Positions 5,772 through 7,916 of a DNA stretch of 7,916 bases are shown piece after piece. The notes below the pieces were generated by a model. It was given only the letters and a program-made list of their open reading frames with translations. It was not told where the DNA came from and did no database searches. The DNA comes from Lachnoclostridium sp. UBA933. GTDB lineage: Bacteria; Bacillota; Clostridia; Lachnospirales; Lachnospiraceae. How positions within the stretch are numbered: the stretch's first letter is position 1; every line of letters begins with the position of its first letter. Made by a program: the position numbers and the translations under genes. Location of the stretch: positions 24,649 to 32,564 of the forward strand of contig DBDL01000206.1 in assembly GCA_002293545.1 (NCBI GenBank). Reading direction: 5' to 3'.

Positions 5772-6994
5772 TTCGTGTGCTTATCTTTTGTCTTTTTTTT
5801 ATTCATATAGCATACGGTATCTACGGGTAATTCCTTTTTTTCCAAACGGGAAGCGGTCCATTTCTTTATCAAACGGAAAATCATTGCAAAGACAGGTACG
5901 GCAATCACCATTCCTGCCAATCCGAATATAGAACCGAATATCACAATGGAAAACAATACCCAAAAGCTTCCTAATCCAATTGACTCCCCCATAATTTTCG
6001 GTCCGATGATGTTACCATCAACCTGAAGAATAATAATAATCAGAATCAGAAAAATAATTCCTTTCATCGGGCTGATTAAAAAGACAAGAACCGCACTGGG
6101 AATCGTACCGATGTATTGACCAAAGAAAGGGATAATATTCGTAACACCTATAATGACGCTGATTAAAACCGCATAGGGAATGTTCGCGATCGTTAGTACA
6201 AAAAAGGTTATAATCCCTACAATCAACGAATCAAGCAATTTCCCGCTGATAAACTTACCGAACACCGTATTGGTTTCCGACATCAAATCGAAGAACCGTT
6301 CCGTATGGTCTTTTTTTAATATACTATAAAAGACTTTTTTCGTCTGGGCACAAAACAATTCCTTATTTGCCATCAGATAAATTGAAAAAATCAGTCCGAT
6401 AAACAGATTCAGCAATACGCCCAGTACATTCATGATTCCTGCCGATACATTCCATAGAAAATCCGAACTCGTCGGCAGCAGTTCGGTTCTTAACCATGCG
6501 ATTAACTGGTCAAAGAGCGGATTGGTAAACCCTTTGATATCTGATATCAATTCCGGATTATTGTCAAAAAGATCATTGAGCCATGTCTGAAATGAACGGT
6601 ATTGAACCGGTAAGTCCTGAATCAATAACTGAATGCTGTTTACAAATTCCGGAAGCACAAGCATCAGTATCCCCGAAATAAAGAAAACACTCAATATCAA
6701 TACGACAAAAATGGATACTCCGCGCGCAAACGCCTTTTGGAGGTGTTGTTTTTTTAATAATTTATTCGCAGCCGGCAAAAAAATCCTGCGTTCAAACAAA
6801 CTCATCAGAGGATTAAGCAGGTAGGCAATAATCAGACCGATATATAAGGGCTTTAATGCCGTATTCAGAACGGATAATCCCGCCATAACATTGTGCCAGT
6901 TTAAAAAGATAAAAAGAATAATCAGTGAAATAAAAACCAATGCCAGCACAATTGCCGCAATCTGTATATACTTTTTCTCAATCTTATCCCACAT
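5768..6994 (-). CDS. AI-2E family (PerM/YtvI/TqsA-like) membrane transporter
   Basis: This 408-residue polytopic membrane protein is of the AI-2E transporter family (formerly UPF0118). Recognisable parts are the N-terminal hydrophobic helix (11-31), the GLIIAYLLNPLM segment (53-64), a hydrophobic helix at 93-115 and a soluble-looking loop (about 117-178). The conserved C-terminal half holds GVTNIIPFFGQYIGTIPS (283-300), GNIIGPKIMGESIGL (327-341) and FGLAGMVIAVPVFA (357-370). Members include TqsA, linked to autoinducer-2 export, and others linked to Na+/H+ exchange, so the substrate should not be read off the family name. The ATG has GGAGG with a 9-nt gap. It is transcribed from its own consensus promoter (7029-7057), and its stop overlaps the start of the metallophosphoesterase gene. 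Length is typical for the family. Confidence 0.93.
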   Translation of the reverse strand: MWDKIEKKYIQIAAIVLALVFISLIILFIFLNWHNVMAGLSVLNTALKPLYIGLIIAYLLNPLMSLFERRIFLPAANKLLKKQHLQKAFARGVSIFVVLILSVFFISGILMLVLPEFVNSIQLLIQDLPVQYRSFQTWLNDLFDNNPELISDIKGFTNPLFDQLIAWLRTELLPTSSDFLWNVSAGIMNVLGVLLNLFIGLIFSIYLMANKELFCAQTKKVFYSILKKDHTERFFDLMSETNTVFGKFISGKLLDSLIVGIITFFVLTIANIPYAVLISVIIGVTNIIPFFGQYIGTIPSAVLVFLISPMKGIIFLILIIIILQVDGNIIGPKIMGESIGLGSFWVLFSIVIFGSIFGLAGMVIAVPVFAMIFRLIKKWTASRLEKKELPVDTVCYMNKKKTKDKHTK

Positions 6995-7028
6995 TGCATT
7001 GCTCCTCCGTCATTTTCATAATGTTATT

Positions 7029-7057
7029 ATTATACAGGGGATAAATTAGAATGTCAA
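7029..7057 (-). promoter_or_regulatory. Consensus sigma-A promoter for transporter-phosphoesterase operon
   Basis: The minus strand reads TTGACA (7052-7057), exactly 17 bp, then TATAAT (7029-7034). All twelve hexamer positions match the consensus. Transcription should start near 7022 with a leader of about 28 nt. The -35 box overlaps the TGA stop codon (7054-7056) of the upstream lipoprotein gene, so the two functions share the same bases. Confidence 0.85.
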
Positions 7058-7749
7058 TCTCGCATAGAAACCAAATCATAAGATATTTCCACCCGGAGAT
7101 AAGCACCGTCTAAATGATAAAAAGAGCATCCGACTCCTAAAGAATCCGTTGTAATATAAAATCCGTAATACTCCTTGTTTTTCAGCATCTTCAATATATC
7201 AGACTTGTAGTTTGGATCTTGACGAAGATATTCCAACAAGTCTTTATTTCGTTTTGTATCCTCTTTCGTAATATTGGAAAACTTCCCGACCTGCTCTGCA
7301 AAGTTTTCATCAATCGTCACAAAATCAGTGAGTTCCATCTTTTTCACATCTTTCATATCAATCACCAATGTATCCATCATAGAGATGGATGTATCACTGC
7401 CGGTACTGATAAAAATCATGCTCAGGAATTCATCTGTTGCCATTGTAATTTTACATTTACATTCTACTTCAAACCCTTTAAGATACATCGTTTCGTAGGA
7501 CGATAATTTCCCCATCTCCCTTAAAATCAAATCATTTACCAATTCTTCCTTATAATCATCGTTTGTACCTCTTATCTGCGGATATTCAAAATCAATATAC
7601 CGCTGTATATCCACAGAATAAGAACACTCCGGCTCACTGATTATTGCCGGAGGCGAAACAGCCTGCTGACGGGCAGAATCTGATTTTTCATATTGACAAC
7701 CTGTCAACACTATAAAGAACAATATAATAACAAATCCCAATTTTTTCAA
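7054..7749 (-). CDS. Lipoprotein with RsiV/PdaC-like (DUF4163/DUF3298) extracellular domain
   Basis: This 231-residue protein has a classic lipoprotein signal: MKK, a hydrophobic core (5-14) and lipobox Leu-Thr-Gly-Cys18. The mature part should be on the outer face of the membrane. After a short Ser/Pro-rich linker, the pattern resembles the DUF4163/DUF3298 region of RsiV and PdaC: FEYPQIRGTNDDYKEELVNDLI (54-75), a strand region CKCKITMATDEFLSMIFIS (97-115), VIDMKDVKKMELTDFV (129-144), and a C-terminal GFYITTDSLGVGCSFYHLDG with VEISYDL (196-226). This assignment rests on remembered pattern similarity only. No deacetylase or sigma-factor-binding part is present. The start is TTG at 7749: AGGTGA lies 6 nt upstream and an in-frame TGA two codons upstream rules out an extension. 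No terminator separates it from the next gene. Confidence 0.8.
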   Translation of the reverse strand: MKKLGFVIILFFIVLTGCQYEKSDSARQQAVSPPAIISEPECSYSVDIQRYIDFEYPQIRGTNDDYKEELVNDLILREMGKLSSYETMYLKGFEVECKCKITMATDEFLSMIFISTGSDTSISMMDTLVIDMKDVKKMELTDFVTIDENFAEQVGKFSNITKEDTKRNKDLLEYLRQDPNYKSDILKMLKNKEYYGFYITTDSLGVGCSFYHLDGAYLRVEISYDLVSMRD

Positions 7750-7755
7750 ATCTCA

Positions 7756-7761
7756 TCACCT
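7756..7761 (-). promoter_or_regulatory. Ribosome binding site fixing the TTG start of the lipoprotein gene
   Basis: AGGTGA on the minus strand lies 6 nt before TTG (7747-7749). An in-frame TGA at 7753-7755 excludes any longer form, and the ATG at 7754-7756 is out of frame. The TTG also gives a proper MKK-type lipoprotein signal. Confidence 0.75.
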
Positions 7762-7804
7762 CATATTTTATTTTTATCGTATAAAAAAATAAAAACATTG
7801 CCTT

Positions 7805-7834
7805 TGTATACGTTCTTTGTTATATGAGTATACA
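7805..7834. promoter_or_regulatory. TGTATAC/GTATACA dyad (operator candidate)
   Basis: TGTATAC (7805-7811) and GTATACA (7828-7834) form an inverted repeat, and each contains the self-complementary GTATAC. The arms start 23 bp apart, about two helical turns, suiting a dimer of dimers. The right arm overlaps the proposed -10 box of the lipoprotein gene. Confidence 0.35.
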
Positions 7835-7916
7835 TGAATATCTTAGAAACCGCAAACTATATTTTTATCAAATTACTTCCGAAATCCGCCCGTACCGGCT
7901 TGATAATATCTGCTTA
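7824..7916 (+). other. Possible 5' end of a plus-strand gene leaving the window
   Basis: From ATG at 7824 the plus strand is open for 31 codons to the edge (MSIHEYLRNRKLYFYQIT and onward). Codon choice, with CCG, CGG, CGC and AT-ending codons, resembles the neighbouring genes, and the other strand is closed by stops. Against it, no ribosome binding site precedes the ATG and the stretch is too short for a family call. It would be divergent from the lipoprotein gene across the GTATAC dyad. No function is proposed. Confidence 0.25.
7827..7855 (-). promoter_or_regulatory. Probable promoter of the lipoprotein gene
   Basis: On the minus strand TTGCGG (7850-7855), a 17-bp spacer and TATACT (7827-7832) give a reasonable sigma-A match, with a strong -10 and weak -35. 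The leader would be about 70 nt and AT-rich with no obvious structure. Other AT-rich hexamers nearby leave this uncertain. Confidence 0.4.

Noticed and set aside
7219..7506. Plus-strand frames opposite the lipoprotein gene
   Set aside because: Composition is Phe/Ile/His-rich without a family pattern, and the opposite frame has a signal peptide, ribosome binding site and promoter.

Overview
The window reads as a chromosomal segment of a low-to-moderate GC Gram-positive bacterium, most likely a Clostridia-type Bacillota. The evidence is the AT-rich intergenic DNA, strong AGGAGG-like ribosome binding sites, frequent GTG/TTG starts, consensus sigma-A promoters with 17-bp spacers, lipoprotein signals on exporter adaptors, and an AgrC/AgrA-style two-component pair. 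I cannot name a species from sequence alone. No RNA genes, insertion sequences or CRISPR arrays were recognised.

Left part (1-4593): two tandem minus-strand genes encode related but clearly non-identical HlyD/MacA-like adaptor lipoproteins. The first-transcribed gene is complete (1243-2310, GTG start). The second (1-1113) runs off the left edge only a few residues before its expected end. They are separated by 129 bp holding two perfect hairpins flanked by 19-bp direct repeats. Divergent from them, on the plus strand, a LytTR response regulator (2549-3265) and a GHKL sensor histidine kinase (3262-4593) overlap by ATGA. The 238-bp divergent region contains a promoter in each direction. The adaptor promoter carries a 14-bp-arm dyad over its -35 box and, just upstream, 9-bp direct repeats of 21-bp period. 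The simplest reading is a signal-controlled export module: the kinase/regulator pair senses an extracellular cue and controls transcription of the adaptors. The partner ABC ATPase and permease presumably lie beyond the left edge, but none is visible here.

Right part (4594-7916): three minus-strand genes. A lipoprotein with an RsiV/PdaC-like extracellular domain (7054-7749, TTG start) is followed by an AI-2E-family membrane transporter (5768-6994), read from a perfect TTGACA-N17-TATAAT promoter whose -35 box covers the lipoprotein stop codon. A membrane-anchored calcineurin-type metallophosphoesterase (4632-5771) follows with an ATGA overlap. This gene set looks like ordinary envelope/housekeeping content unrelated to the sensor-export module. 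The last 150 bp carry a possible divergent promoter region with a GTATAC dyad and possibly the first codons of a plus-strand gene leaving the window.
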